The notes under the pieces are model-generated. The model was not told where the DNA came from. It did not search any database and worked only from the letters and a program-made list of their open reading frames with translations. Positions 8,948 through 17,920 of a stretch of DNA of 64,000 nucleotides are shown one piece after another (the stretch's first letter is position 1; the number at the start of each line of letters is the position of its first letter). The translations under genes were made by a program, and so were the position numbers. Source of the stretch: Robiginitalea marina (GTDB lineage: Bacteria > Bacteroidota > Bacteroidia > Flavobacteriales > Flavobacteriaceae); contig NZ_JAMXIB010000002.1 of NCBI RefSeq assembly GCF_024006985.1, positions 248,001 through 312,000 of the forward strand, written 5' to 3'.

Positions 8948-9616
8948 ATGAAAATCAGGATGATTGCGCTGCTCACCCTGGCATTTTGGGTAACTTCCTG
9001 CCAGGGCCGGGAGAAAAAACCGGGCCCTGTGGCTGAAAAGCAAACAGAACTGACGCCCCCCCAGGACCTCTCAGCCTACAAACGGGCGTATTTTGCCAGT
9101 GGTTGCTTCTGGTGTGTGGAAGCGATCTTCGAAAGCGTCAAAGGGGTGGAGGAAGTCATATCAGGGTATGCCGGGGGCACCGAAACCAACCCCACCTACG
9201 AGCAGGTCAGCTACGGCCGTACCGGGCATGCGGAAGCCGTGGAGGTCTATTACAACCCTGAAGTAATCAGCTATTTTGAGCTGGTGCAGGTCTTTTTCGG
9301 CTCCCACGACCCGACTACCCCCAACCAGCAGGGGCCTGACCGGGGACGGCAATACCGGTCCATCGCCTTTTACCAAACTGAAGAAGAGCAGAAAACCATA
9401 CGGGCCTATATGGATGCCCTGGAGGAAAATAAGGTTTATGACCGGCCGCTGGTCACCGAAATCACCCCCCTGGAAACCTTCTGGCCCGCGGAGGATTACC
9501 ACCAGGATTACGAGCGGAAACACCCGGAAAACCCCTACATACAGAACGTTTCCATCCCCCGCCTGAAGCGCTTCCAGAAGAATTTTCCGGAGTACCTGAA
9601 GGAAAAAGCGCATTAG
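8948..9616 (+). CDS. msrA: Peptide-methionine (S)-S-oxide reductase, lipoprotein form
   Basis: The product has 222 aa. MsrA reduces methionine S-sulfoxide in damaged proteins. The active-site motif ASGCFWCVEA, the YAGG motif, VSYGRTGHAEAVEVYYNP and the FFGSHDPTTPNQQGPDRG block are all present, so the catalytic domain is complete. The ATG at 8948 gives a lipoprotein signal peptide (MKIRMIALLTLAFWVTSC) with the lipobox cysteine at residue 18, so the enzyme is predicted to repair envelope proteins. An upstream in-frame ATG at 8918 would add ten residues that spoil the signal. The gene stands alone and is convergent with the adhesin-like gene. Confidence 0.96.
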   Translation: MKIRMIALLTLAFWVTSCQGREKKPGPVAEKQTELTPPQDLSAYKRAYFASGCFWCVEAIFESVKGVEEVISGYAGGTETNPTYEQVSYGRTGHAEAVEVYYNPEVISYFELVQVFFGSHDPTTPNQQGPDRGRQYRSIAFYQTEEEQKTIRAYMDALEENKVYDRPLVTEITPLETFWPAEDYHQDYERKHPENPYIQNVSIPRLKRFQKNFPEYLKEKAH

Positions 9617-9676
9617 GCCACGGGACCGGGGGACGCAGGGCTGATTGGGCATTGGAAAGGCATGCCCCTGCACCGG

Positions 9677-11086
9677 TTATTGCCTGAGGTTGACGTCGCT
9701 GTACGCAGCCTGGATGAAGATGGACCGGTCGCTGTCCTTATGCTGGCTGAACCCTTTGCGGATGCCGGGTTTTTGGCCACTTTCCGGCGCCCAGGTGATA
9801 AAGTCGGGATAGTCGATCCCCGAATGGTTATTGGCCACCTCCACCTGGTACCCCCCCCTGGGCAGGGGCATCGCCAGCTCCCCATTCTCCACGGATACCA
9901 CCAACTTCCTGAAATTGTCCCCCACAGCCCCGATGCGAAGGGAGCCGAGCCGGTTTTGCAGGGAGGCCTCCCGCAGGAGCTGCTTGATTGTTACCTCGGA
10001 GGAGTTTGAAGTGAGGTTCAGTTGGCCCACTTCATCCAGGGTCACTTTTTCCGAAAAATCGGCCCGCAGGTCCCCCCCTTTCCACCGGTGCACTTCTACA
10101 GGGGAATACCGGGCTTCAATCCGGGTATCCCTGCCCTCGATATCAGCAGCTATAAAACGGGCATAAGAGAGGGTAGCCCGGGCATTCAGGGTATTCCCGG
10201 CCAGTTTCACCTCCCCGTGGCGGACATCCAGCTTCAGGCGGGCCCCTTTGGGCATTTTGATCCGGATGGTTTTGCGCACGGTAAACCTCTTGCCAGCCAC
10301 TTCTTTAGGGCTGGAGTGAAAAGGGTTCTTACGGACTTCTTCCCGGGCTTGCCTGGCCTGTTCCCGGGCCTGCAGGGCCTGGCTTTGGGCCTGCTCCCGC
10401 TGCCGGGCCATGTCTTCCCGCTGTTTTTCGAGGGTTTCCCGCATTTTGGCATGTTCTTCAGCCCTGGCCTCCATGCGCGCCTTCATCGCAGCGGCTCGGG
10501 CCTCCCATTCCTTCGACCAGGCTTCAAAGCGCTCGCGGTATTCCTGGTCGAACTCCTTTTCGAAATCCTTTTTCCACTCCTTAAGGTAGCGCTCCCCATC
10601 CTTTTCATAGGCTTTATAGTCAAAATCGCGGAACGGGACGGGCGGCATGGGGGGCAACTCTGACATTTCAGGCAGTCCGATGGCGAACTGTTCCATAATG
10701 GGCCCTAGCCTTTCGGCAAACTCACCCGCGAAAACACCGCTGTCAAAAGCCCCTGAAAAATCACGGTTCCACGATTGGCCGGGCCCGGTACTCACCTTTA
10801 CAAGGGACTTACTGCCCAGGATCTCCACCCCAGCCCGTTCAAAATAGTTCCCGGCATCCTCCGGGGATGCCCCCTCCAGGGCAATCGTGGCCTCCACTAC
10901 TACCTCGTTGCGGTCCCAGGTCTCAAATTCCAGGTCGGCATGGGTGGTGGACAGTTCCACCACTACATCCGGATTGACTTTGAACTCCTCCCGGTAGGTT
11001 TTACTTTCCTGGGCCGCCAGGGGAGACACCCCCAGGGCACACCCTATAAAAAGGGCTTTAAATACTTTGGAGCTGTATGCTTTCAT
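9677..11086 (-). CDS. Secreted DUF4097-like adhesin/regulon protein with charged coiled-coil insert
   Basis: The product has 469 aa. It has a signal peptide (MKAYSSKVFKALFIGCALG...AAQE). The first part carries beta-strand repeats like those of the DUF4097/DUF2807 'putative adhesin' beta-helix (VVVELSTTHADLEFETWDRNEVVVEA). Roughly residues 155-270 are a highly charged, Arg/Glu/Ala-rich helical segment with heptad-like spacing, followed by a second beta-helix section (IRIKMPKGARLKLDVRHGEVKLAG). It is the last gene of a three-gene unit with an ECF sigma factor and a probable anti-sigma factor, overlapping the latter by 29 bases. The context suggests it is a target or sensor of that sigma system; a molecular function is not known. 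Confidence 0.75.
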   Translation of the reverse strand: MKAYSSKVFKALFIGCALGVSPLAAQESKTYREEFKVNPDVVVELSTTHADLEFETWDRNEVVVEATIALEGASPEDAGNYFERAGVEILGSKSLVKVSTGPGQSWNRDFSGAFDSGVFAGEFAERLGPIMEQFAIGLPEMSELPPMPPVPFRDFDYKAYEKDGERYLKEWKKDFEKEFDQEYRERFEAWSKEWEARAAAMKARMEARAEEHAKMRETLEKQREDMARQREQAQSQALQAREQARQAREEVRKNPFHSSPKEVAGKRFTVRKTIRIKMPKGARLKLDVRHGEVKLAGNTLNARATLSYARFIAADIEGRDTRIEARYSPVEVHRWKGGDLRADFSEKVTLDEVGQLNLTSNSSEVTIKQLLREASLQNRLGSLRIGAVGDNFRKLVVSVENGELAMPLPRGGYQVEVANNHSGIDYPDFITWAPESGQKPGIRKGFSQHKDSDRSIFIQAAYSDVNLRQ

Positions 11087-11645
11087 TTTTTGATGATTTT
11101 AATTCGTTCAACTTTTCTTTTAACTTCAATAACAGGTTCAGACGGTACTCCAGGTTCCGGATCATGGCCCCTATGGTTTGCTCATTCGGACCGATTTCGT
11201 TCAATTCACGGTTCAGCCGGAGGTACTCCGCATCCAGGTCCCCCAACCGGGCGATGTAACCATCGGCCATGGTTTTGTGTTCCCCGGAAATATCGAGGCT
11301 GGCCAGTTCCAACTGGATGTTGGCCGTATAGTACTGTTCCAGGCTGCGCAGGTCCGGCGACAGGTCCCCCAGGGAAAGGGTGCCGGAAGGCCCGGTGGAA
11401 TCGGATTCCTGTACCAGGGGTTGTCCTTTTTCCGGGAGGGCGGGGTTTTGCCCCCGCTGCCAGAAAACCAACCCGAGAAGGACCAGAAGGCAAGCGGCAA
11501 CAGCCAGGCGGTAAACCGGCCAAAGTCGCCTGTGCCGGCCGAAGGACTGGTCGAGGCGGGCCTCAAACCGCTTTTCATGCCCCTGTGGCATTTGGCTTTC
11601 CTTTTCCCGCTCGTTTTCAAATACGGTTCTGAGATCTTTCGACAT
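11058..11645 (-). CDS. Probable anti-sigma factor (single-pass membrane protein)
   Basis: The product has 195 aa. A cytoplasmic N-terminal region of ~45 residues (RFEARLDQSFGRHRRLW) precedes one transmembrane helix (VYRLAVAACLLVLLGLVFW), then a periplasmic helical part rich in Leu/Glu (IGAMIRNLEYRLNLLLKLKEKLNELK). There is no clear zinc-binding anti-sigma (ZAS) HxxxCxxC motif, so the assignment rests on topology and on position between the ECF sigma gene (29-base overlap) and the secreted adhesin-like gene (29-base overlap). Both overlaps imply coupled translation. The signal sensed is unknown. Confidence 0.7.
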   Translation of the reverse strand: MSKDLRTVFENEREKESQMPQGHEKRFEARLDQSFGRHRRLWPVYRLAVAACLLVLLGLVFWQRGQNPALPEKGQPLVQESDSTGPSGTLSLGDLSPDLRSLEQYYTANIQLELASLDISGEHKTMADGYIARLGDLDAEYLRLNRELNEIGPNEQTIGAMIRNLEYRLNLLLKLKEKLNELKSSKNESIQLQSI

Positions 11646-12216
11646 AGTTCGCGGTCTTTAATTGTTCCTTAAGCAGGGTTTTTCCCCTCATCAGGCGGGT
11701 ACGGCAGGTGGTTTCCTTCAACCCCAGGATTTCGGAAATTTCCCGGTGGTCATACCCTTCCACCAAATACAACTGTACAATCCACCGGTAGTGGTCGGGC
11801 AGGGTTTCGATGGCCCCCAAAACCTGTTCGGCCCCTACCTCCCGGTCGACGTCCCAACCCCCGTCGTCCTCATCCGCCACAGAGAGCCATTGTTCTTCCA
11901 GGGGCTCAAAAACGGGTTCGCGCACCTTCAGGAAATCGAGGCAGCGGTTTACCACAATGCGCTTCAACCAGGCCCCGAAAGCCACATTCCCCTCAAACTG
12001 GTCCATTTTCCGGAACGCCCTGATAAAGGCCTCCTGGGTCATGTCTTCCGCATCGGCCTCATTGCGGAGCATGCGCAGGGCCACGCTAAACATGCCCCGC
12101 GCGTATTTGCGGTACAGGGCCAATTGCGCCCTCCGGTCTTGCCTGCGGCATCCCTCGATCAGTTCGTCGAGCATTGGAGTGCTGGGTTTAAGGGGTTGCT
12201 CATTGTTGGTTTCCAC
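11617..12216 (-). CDS. ECF-type RNA polymerase sigma factor
   Basis: The product has 199 aa. Sigma region 2 is seen in ALYRKYARGMFSVALRMLRNEADAEDMTQEAFIRAFRKMDQF with the conserved DAEDMTQE core. Region 4 is seen near the end with LPDHYRWIVQLYLVEGYDHREISEILGLKETTCRTRLMRGK, the helix-turn-helix that reads -35 DNA. The start is a GTG at 12216, preceded on its strand by TTAAG. No ATG closer than MLDEL (residue 15) exists. It heads a three-gene unit with a membrane anti-sigma candidate and a secreted adhesin-like protein. Autoregulation from its own promoter is likely but not shown. Confidence 0.92.
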   Translation of the reverse strand: METNNEQPLKPSTPMLDELIEGCRRQDRRAQLALYRKYARGMFSVALRMLRNEADAEDMTQEAFIRAFRKMDQFEGNVAFGAWLKRIVVNRCLDFLKVREPVFEPLEEQWLSVADEDDGGWDVDREVGAEQVLGAIETLPDHYRWIVQLYLVEGYDHREISEILGLKETTCRTRLMRGKTLLKEQLKTANYVERSQNRI

Positions 12217-12288
12217 CTTAAGTGACGATTCAAAAATGGCAGTGTTTCAAAAAAGGCTACTTTTAGGATTATTTTAGCGTTTTTTTAT

Positions 12289-13200
12289 TTGCGACACGTC
12301 AGCATAAAAAACCGGTGGCTCTCCCTGCAGGTCCTCGATTACGGGGCCGTTATCCAGAAACTGCGGTTTCGCACCGCCCCGGATACCTGGATGGATATGG
12401 TCGTGGGCCACGAGGATCCCCGGGCCTACCTGCAGGATCCCTTTTCCATGGGGGCATGCGTGGGCAGGTTTGCCGGACGCCTTTCCGGCGGGTCGCTCGA
12501 CCTCGGGGGGAAATCGTTTCCCCTTTCCCACCGCGAAGGCATCACCCTGCATGGCGGGACAGGTGGTTTTGGAAAGCGGTACTGGACCATCGAAGCGGTG
12601 GAGGAAGGTACAGACCAGCCCGAAATCAGGCTCAGCTATTTCAGCCCGCACCTGGAAGAGGGTTTCCCCGGCAACCTCAGGGTCACCCTGAGCTACCAAC
12701 TACAGGAAAATGCCCTGGCCATCAGGCATGAAGCCGTAACGGACCGTCCAACTGCGGTAAACCTGACCAACCATTCCTATTTCAAAATCGACCGGCAACC
12801 CCTGATATCACACTACCGGCTGCGCTTGCAATGCAGCCGTCGCCTGGAAACCGATGCCAGCCTGCTTCCCACGGGCCGCCTGCTGGAAGTCGCAGGAACG
12901 CCCTTCGATTTCCGGAAGGAAAAAAGCCTGGATGACATAGCCCTGGACACCCCCTTTGTGGTGGACCCCGGGGCAAACCCGGCTGCAGAGTTGTATTCCC
13001 CGGTATCCGGCGTGCGCATGCGCGTGCATACGGACCAGAAGGCATTGGTGCTGTTCAACCCGGCCGGGATGCCCTCCCTGTGTTTCGAGGCGCAAAATTT
13101 CCCGGATGCGCCCCGCTTTTCCCATTTTCCATCCGCCGTACTGCACCCCTGGGAAACCTATCTGAACGAAACCCGGTTTGTATTCGAAAAACAAGGGTAA
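12289..13200 (+). CDS. Aldose 1-epimerase family protein
   Basis: The product has 303 aa. It interconverts sugar anomers; the family also includes glucose-6-phosphate 1-epimerases. Family blocks are visible: VGRFAGRLSGG, the LHGGTGGFGKRYW loop with a catalytic-region histidine, NLTNHSYFKI with the second conserved histidine, and CFEAQNFPDAP with the catalytic glutamate. The apparent start is a TTG at 12289. The first internal ATG would remove about 34 residues, including conserved strands, so TTG is preferred. It is divergent from the sigma factor with a 72-base gap. Substrate specificity cannot be told from the sequence. Confidence 0.88.
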   Translation: MRHVSIKNRWLSLQVLDYGAVIQKLRFRTAPDTWMDMVVGHEDPRAYLQDPFSMGACVGRFAGRLSGGSLDLGGKSFPLSHREGITLHGGTGGFGKRYWTIEAVEEGTDQPEIRLSYFSPHLEEGFPGNLRVTLSYQLQENALAIRHEAVTDRPTAVNLTNHSYFKIDRQPLISHYRLRLQCSRRLETDASLLPTGRLLEVAGTPFDFRKEKSLDDIALDTPFVVDPGANPAAELYSPVSGVRMRVHTDQKALVLFNPAGMPSLCFEAQNFPDAPRFSHFPSAVLHPWETYLNETRFVFEKQG

Positions 13201-13329
13201 CGGGGCCTGCGCTACCCGGCCCCTTTCGCAAATGCCCCCTGCGGGGATTCCTGACTATTTAGTACCTTGGGATCTGAAATGACGGGTCGATGAAACCCAT
13301 GCGCAACCTCCCTATTAACCGTTGATCAC

Positions 13330-14370
13330 TTGGAAAATCCCGCTTCCAAAGCCCGTAAACAGGCTGCAGCCCGCCTGAAATCGAAAAAAGGCACCCCGGA
13401 TTCCCGGGAACTGGTGCAACAGATTTCCCGGGGGGATACCCCCGCCCTTGCCAGGGCCATTACCCTGGTGGAGAGCACCCGGCCGGAAGATGCAGCCCTC
13501 TCGGGGGAGATCGTGGATGCCTGCCTGGAAAAAGCAGGAAGCAGCATCAGGGTGGGGATTACCGGGGTACCCGGGGTTGGGAAAAGCACCTTTATCGAAA
13601 CCCTGGGGCTGCAGTTGGTCGGCCTTGGGAAAAAGGTAGCCGTACTGGCCGTGGATCCGAGTAGCAGCCTGAGCAGGGGCAGCATCCTGGGCGACAAGAC
13701 CCGGATGCAGGAACTGGGCCGCTCCCCGGGGGCCTTTATCAGGCCTTCCCCCGCCGGGGATTCCCTGGGCGGGGTGGCCCGGAAGACGCGCGAAACCATT
13801 ACCCTGTGTGAGGCCGCAGGCTTTGACGTGGTGCTGGTGGAAACCGTTGGGGTCGGGCAAAGCGAGATTGCCGTCCACGGCATGGTCGATTTCTTCCTGT
13901 TGCTGAAAATTGCCGGGGCCGGGGACGAGTTGCAGGGCATCAAAAGGGGGGTTATGGAAATGGCCGACGCCGTGGTGATCAACAAGGCAGACGGCCCCAA
14001 CCTGCCCGCTGCCCGGCGCGCCCAGAGCACCTTCTCCCAGGCACTGCACCTGTTTCCCCCCAAAGAAAACGGATGGGTACCCAGGGTGTTGCTCTGCTCC
14101 TCCACCGAGGGTACAGGCGTAAGGGAAATCTGGGAGCTCATCGATTCCTTCGCCACCGGGGCCCGGGCCGACGGAAGCTTCGAAATGCGGCGCAGCGCGC
14201 AAAACCTGCACTGGCTCAAACAACGCCTGGAGCACCTGCTTACCTCCGGCTTTTACCAGGACCCCGCCATGCAAAAGGCCTATGAGGAGATGAAGCTCCG
14301 GGTCACCCGGCAGGAGATCAGCCCCTTCCGCGCCGCCGATGAACTCCTCTCGGCCTACCGCGGACGATAA
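13330..14370 (+). CDS. meaB: Methylmalonyl-CoA mutase-associated GTPase MeaB
   Basis: The product has 346 aa. This G3E-family GTPase gates cofactor loading and protects B12-dependent methylmalonyl-CoA mutase. Visible motifs: Walker A GVPGVGKST, Switch region LAVDPSSSLSRGSILGDKTRM, Walker B VVLVETVGVGQSE and the NKADG base-recognition motif. These, with the dimerisation C-terminus, give a full-length protein. A stop codon lies in frame just upstream of the TTG at 13330, so TTG is the start (no ATG lies before the conserved core). The mutase genes are not in this window. Confidence 0.95.
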   Translation: MENPASKARKQAAARLKSKKGTPDSRELVQQISRGDTPALARAITLVESTRPEDAALSGEIVDACLEKAGSSIRVGITGVPGVGKSTFIETLGLQLVGLGKKVAVLAVDPSSSLSRGSILGDKTRMQELGRSPGAFIRPSPAGDSLGGVARKTRETITLCEAAGFDVVLVETVGVGQSEIAVHGMVDFFLLLKIAGAGDELQGIKRGVMEMADAVVINKADGPNLPAARRAQSTFSQALHLFPPKENGWVPRVLLCSSTEGTGVREIWELIDSFATGARADGSFEMRRSAQNLHWLKQRLEHLLTSGFYQDPAMQKAYEEMKLRVTRQEISPFRAADELLSAYRGR

Positions 14371-14397
14371 AGCCTTCGGGGGAGTGCCAAAAAAAAG

Positions 14398-14405
14398 TAC
14401 CTTTG
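14398..14405 (+). promoter_or_regulatory. TAnnTTTG promoter box before glycosyltransferase
   Basis: TACCTTTG is an exact match to the Bacteroidota -7 consensus and lies 21 bases before the ATG at 14427. It argues for that ATG rather than the in-frame TTG at 14403 that lies inside the box. Confidence 0.55.
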
Positions 14406-14426
14406 GTTCCAAACAAATTCCCTGCC

Positions 14427-15386
14427 ATGGAAGTCCTGACCGATGCCCTCCTTTCCATAGTGGTTCCCCTGTACAACGAGGAAGAAAATGTGGCCCTGCT
14501 CACCAAAAAAATCCACAAAAGCCTGGAAGGTTACCATTACCAGATTGTTTATGTGGATGATTTTTCGACGGACCGAACCCGGCGGGTGGTACAGGAACTG
14601 CAGGACCCGAAGGTACACCTGATTTGCCTGAAAAAGAATTACGGACAGAGCCTTGCCCTGGCCGCCGGACTCGACTACGCGCAAGGGGAATACATCATCA
14701 CCATGGACGGCGACCTGCAGAACGACCCCGAAGACATCCCCGGAATGCTGCCCTATGTGCTAAGCGGGGAATTTGACGTGGTTACCGGCATCCGCCAGAA
14801 ACGAAAGGATTCGCTGGTAAAAAAAATCCCTTCGAAAATCGCTAACTTCCTGGTCCGCAGGGTCACCAAACTCGACATAAAAGACAACGGTTGTGCCCTG
14901 AAGGTTTTTACCAGGGATATCGCGAAGGACCTCAACCTCTATGGGGAAATGCACCGGTTTATCACGCTGCTGGCCTTCCTTGAAGGGGCGCAGCTCAAAC
15001 AGGTGCCGGTACGCCACCACGCCCGCCACGGCGGGGTATCCAAATACGGGCTGGAACGGGTCTTTAAGGTGGTGGCCGATATGATGCTGCTGCTCTTCAT
15101 CCGCAAATATTTCCAGCGGCCGATCCACCTTTTCGGGATCCTGGGGGTGGTGCTGATCCTGATCGGGGCCGCCATGAATGCATATCTTTTACTGGTGAAA
15201 TTCGGTTTTGGGGAAGATATCGGCAACCGGCCCATGCTGATTTTCGGGATGATGTTTATCCTGGGGGGCATACAACTCTTTACGATTGGGATCGTCATGG
15301 AATTGCTCATCCGCACCTACTATGAATCCCAGAACAAAAGGCCCTACCGGATCAAAAACGTCATCATCGGTGGGCAGGCTTCGTAA
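14427..15386 (+). CDS. GT2 polyprenyl-phosphate glycosyltransferase (DPM/GtrB/ArnC type)
   Basis: The product has 319 aa. The GT-A domain shows SIVVPLYNEEENV, the DDFSTDRT motif, the metal-binding TMDGDLQNDPEDIP and the acceptor loop VTGIRQKRKDS. Two C-terminal transmembrane helices (ILGVVLILIGAAMNAYLLL and MLIFGMMFILGGIQLFTIGIVM) follow. This is the plan of enzymes that load a sugar onto undecaprenyl or dolichyl phosphate at the cytoplasmic membrane. It overlaps the next gene, a flippase-like protein. Together with the ArnT-like and PAP2 genes that converge on it, this suggests lipid-linked sugar transfer to the envelope. Confidence 0.92.
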   Translation: MEVLTDALLSIVVPLYNEEENVALLTKKIHKSLEGYHYQIVYVDDFSTDRTRRVVQELQDPKVHLICLKKNYGQSLALAAGLDYAQGEYIITMDGDLQNDPEDIPGMLPYVLSGEFDVVTGIRQKRKDSLVKKIPSKIANFLVRRVTKLDIKDNGCALKVFTRDIAKDLNLYGEMHRFITLLAFLEGAQLKQVPVRHHARHGGVSKYGLERVFKVVADMMLLLFIRKYFQRPIHLFGILGVVLILIGAAMNAYLLLVKFGFGEDIGNRPMLIFGMMFILGGIQLFTIGIVMELLIRTYYESQNKRPYRIKNVIIGGQAS

Positions 15387-16251
15387 AAAAGGGATTGTCC
15401 TGCTGAAAATCGCATTCAGCGGGCTCCTCCTGTACCTTGTGTTCACCCGCATCCCCTTTGCAGAGGTCTGGAAAGTCCTCCTGGGGGCCAGGCCCGGATA
15501 CCTGCTTGGGGCGTTGATTTTTTTCGCGCTTTCCAAAGGGGTGGCGGCCGAACGCCTGAACCTGTATTTCCATTCCATAGGGATACCGCTTTCCCGCGGC
15601 AGCAACCTGAGGCTCTACCTCCTCGGGATGTTCTACAACCTGTTCCTTCCCGGCGGGATCGGGGGGGATGCCTATAAGGGGTTCCTCCTCCACCGGACCT
15701 TTGGGGCCAGCGGGCGGAAACTGGCATCTGTCCTGCTGCTGGACCGGGTAAGCGGGCTGTTCCTGCTCTATTTGCTAAGCCTCTTCTTCCTGCTCTGGCT
15801 CCCCCTGGAACCCCTGGCTTCCTATCGCCTGCTGGCGCTGCCCCTGGCCGGCCTCAGCCTGGCCGTATTCTGGATGGCCCACCGCAAAGGATTTTCTTAC
15901 CTGATGCCGATTTTCTGGCCCTCCCTGGGCTATTCTGCCCTGGTCCAAATCGCCCAGCTCGCATGCGTGGCCCTCATCCTCGGGGCCCTGGGGGTGACCG
16001 AAATGCAGGTGTCTTACCTGCTGGTATTCCTGGTCAGCAGCATCGTGGCCGTCCTGCCGATCACGATCGGGGGGGTCGGCAGCCGGGAACTGGTGTTTTT
16101 TTACGGGGCAAAATGGCTGGCCCTGGACGATGGCACTTCCATTGGGGTAAGCATGGCCTTCTTCCTGATTACCGCCCTGGTTTCACTCTTTGGAATGGCC
16201 TACCATTTCCGCAAGCCAGGGCTGACCCTGAGCGGGGCTCCCGCGGACTGA
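15322..16251 (+). CDS. Flippase-like membrane protein (lysylphosphatidylglycerol synthase TM / UPF0104 family)
   Basis: The product has 309 aa. It is an integral membrane protein with about 7-8 hydrophobic helices. Family blocks seen are LFYNLFLPGGIGGDAYKG-like (here MFYNLFLPGGIGGDAYKGF), VLLLDRVSGLFLLYL and PITIGGVGSREL. The start is uncertain. I use the ATG at 15322, which overlaps the preceding glycosyltransferase by 65 bases; a GTG at 15370 or the ATG at 15286 are alternatives, the conserved part beginning around residue 20. Family members include MprF-like and dolichol-sugar flippase-like proteins; the close link to a DPM-type transferase favours a role in moving or supplying a lipid-linked intermediate. 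Confidence 0.82.
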   Translation: MNPRTKGPTGSKTSSSVGRLRKKGIVLLKIAFSGLLLYLVFTRIPFAEVWKVLLGARPGYLLGALIFFALSKGVAAERLNLYFHSIGIPLSRGSNLRLYLLGMFYNLFLPGGIGGDAYKGFLLHRTFGASGRKLASVLLLDRVSGLFLLYLLSLFFLLWLPLEPLASYRLLALPLAGLSLAVFWMAHRKGFSYLMPIFWPSLGYSALVQIAQLACVALILGALGVTEMQVSYLLVFLVSSIVAVLPITIGGVGSRELVFFYGAKWLALDDGTSIGVSMAFFLITALVSLFGMAYHFRKPGLTLSGAPAD

Positions 16252-16252
16252 T

Positions 16253-17920
16253 TCAGGGTTTGGTGGGGAGGACCCTCAGCAGGTACCTTTTCCGGAGCAC
16301 CTGGGGACGGGTTTCGGGGTTCAGGAAGCGGGCCTGCAGGCGGGAGATCCGGAACTGGTCCACGGCGTACTCCCGGTCCCAGGCATACCCGGCTTCCTGC
16401 AACTGACTGCGCTCTTTTTCATCGGCATAAACCCAGGCGGCCTCCCCGGGAAGTTGTTCCGGGCTGACTTGCTGTACCGGTTTCCCGAAATAAAAATCCA
16501 GGGCCCAGGTATGCTGATTCGAGATTTTATAAATCTGCGTGACGGGCACGGATTCCCTTTCGATCAGGGCTGCCATCTCCGAACCGCCCTGGTAGCGGAG
16601 CAGGGAAGGGTAGAAATGGGCATTCATCACCAGGTTGACCAGGATACTGGCCCATACACTGATCCAGAAGGTACGCTGCAACGGGCTCAGCGGCCGGAAA
16701 AACAGGAGGCCACCCAGGCCAATCCCCAAAAAGAGCAAAACATAGCCCAGGGGCTGGCCCAGTGGGAAGACCCATACACAAAGGAGCAGGGATGCAATGG
16801 CCAGGAGGGTGTAGATCCCGAACTGTACCCGGGACACCCTTACCAGCGCTTTTAGCCGGCCTTCCATTTCCCAGCGTTCCAGCATAGCCGCGGTCAGCAC
16901 CGCAAAGAGGGGGATGGTTATATTCAGGTAATGCGGCAGTTTGAACTGGGCAAAGCTGATGATGGCAAAAATAAGGGTGATACCCCCCAGGGTCAGGACT
17001 TCCCCCTTGCGGGTGCCCGACCTGAAGGCCTTCCAGAAATCGAGGGCCTTATCGCGGAAAGCCAGGATGCCGAGGACGGTCCAGGGCAGGAAGACCCACA
17101 GGAAGGTGTGGAAGAAAAAGGTGTAGTCACTGGAATTTTTTCCCACGCCTTCCCCGCTGAGGCGTTCGAAACTCTGTTCCCAGAAAATAAAGAAAATCCC
17201 GCTGCGGTGGTCCCGGCCACGGATCACTTTTTCCGGGTGGAGGTCAAACTGCTGGTAATACGCATAGAGCATGGGGGAAATCACCAGGACAAAAATCAAA
17301 AGGCCCCACAGGAGCCGGGGGTTCCACAGCCGCTCCCACTTGCGGGTATATACCAGCTGGCAGGCCAGGGGCAGGGCGATAACCAGCAGGGCGATCTGCC
17401 CCTTGGTGGAAAAGGCGAGCCCGGCCCCGGCGGCGCCCCATAGCAGTGGCGCAAGCCGTCCATCCCTCAGGTACAGGTAGAGTTGCCACATGGAAAAAAC
17501 GGCAAAGCCCGTCAGGACCGCATCGGTACGGACATCGATCACGGAGAGCACAATGGTCTGGGCGCTCATAAAAATCAGGGCGGCCATGCGTCCAGTTCGT
17601 TCGGAATACAGAGCGCTTCCCAGGCCGTAGCAGCTATAGCCCCCCAGGAAGGTGGCCAGCACCGCAGGAATGCGGTATGCCCAGTCGTGAATCCCGAAAA
17701 GGGTATAGGAAAATGCGGCCAGCCAGTAATGCAGGTGGGGTTTGTCGAGGTATTCCTCAGTGCCCTTCCAGAGGTTCAGGAAATCCTGTTCCTGTACCAT
17801 GCGCAGGGCCATGACGGCAAACTGGGCGCTGTCGTTCTCCATCAGGCGGGCGAAAAGCCCTGCCAGGTACACCACGACCAGGCCTGCAATCCCTATCCAA
17901 AAAAACCTGCCCCTGATCAT
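16253..17920 (-). CDS. ArnT/PMT-like membrane glycosyltransferase (GT39/GT83)
   Basis: The product has 555 aa. It is a multi-pass protein with about 12 hydrophobic helices and the first-loop acidic motif ARLMENDSAQFAVMA, followed by YLDKPHLHYWLAA, as in ArnT. These enzymes transfer a sugar from a polyprenyl-phosphate carrier to lipid A or protein on the periplasmic side. The ATG at 17920 overlaps the stop of the PAP2 gene by 4 bases; the ATG at 17968 would lie inside that gene. It converges with the flippase-like gene, one base separating the two stops. Confidence 0.9.
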   Translation of the reverse strand: MIRGRFFWIGIAGLVVVYLAGLFARLMENDSAQFAVMALRMVQEQDFLNLWKGTEEYLDKPHLHYWLAAFSYTLFGIHDWAYRIPAVLATFLGGYSCYGLGSALYSERTGRMAALIFMSAQTIVLSVIDVRTDAVLTGFAVFSMWQLYLYLRDGRLAPLLWGAAGAGLAFSTKGQIALLVIALPLACQLVYTRKWERLWNPRLLWGLLIFVLVISPMLYAYYQQFDLHPEKVIRGRDHRSGIFFIFWEQSFERLSGEGVGKNSSDYTFFFHTFLWVFLPWTVLGILAFRDKALDFWKAFRSGTRKGEVLTLGGITLIFAIISFAQFKLPHYLNITIPLFAVLTAAMLERWEMEGRLKALVRVSRVQFGIYTLLAIASLLLCVWVFPLGQPLGYVLLFLGIGLGGLLFFRPLSPLQRTFWISVWASILVNLVMNAHFYPSLLRYQGGSEMAALIERESVPVTQIYKISNQHTWALDFYFGKPVQQVSPEQLPGEAAWVYADEKERSQLQEAGYAWDREYAVDQFRISRLQARFLNPETRPQVLRKRYLLRVLPTKP

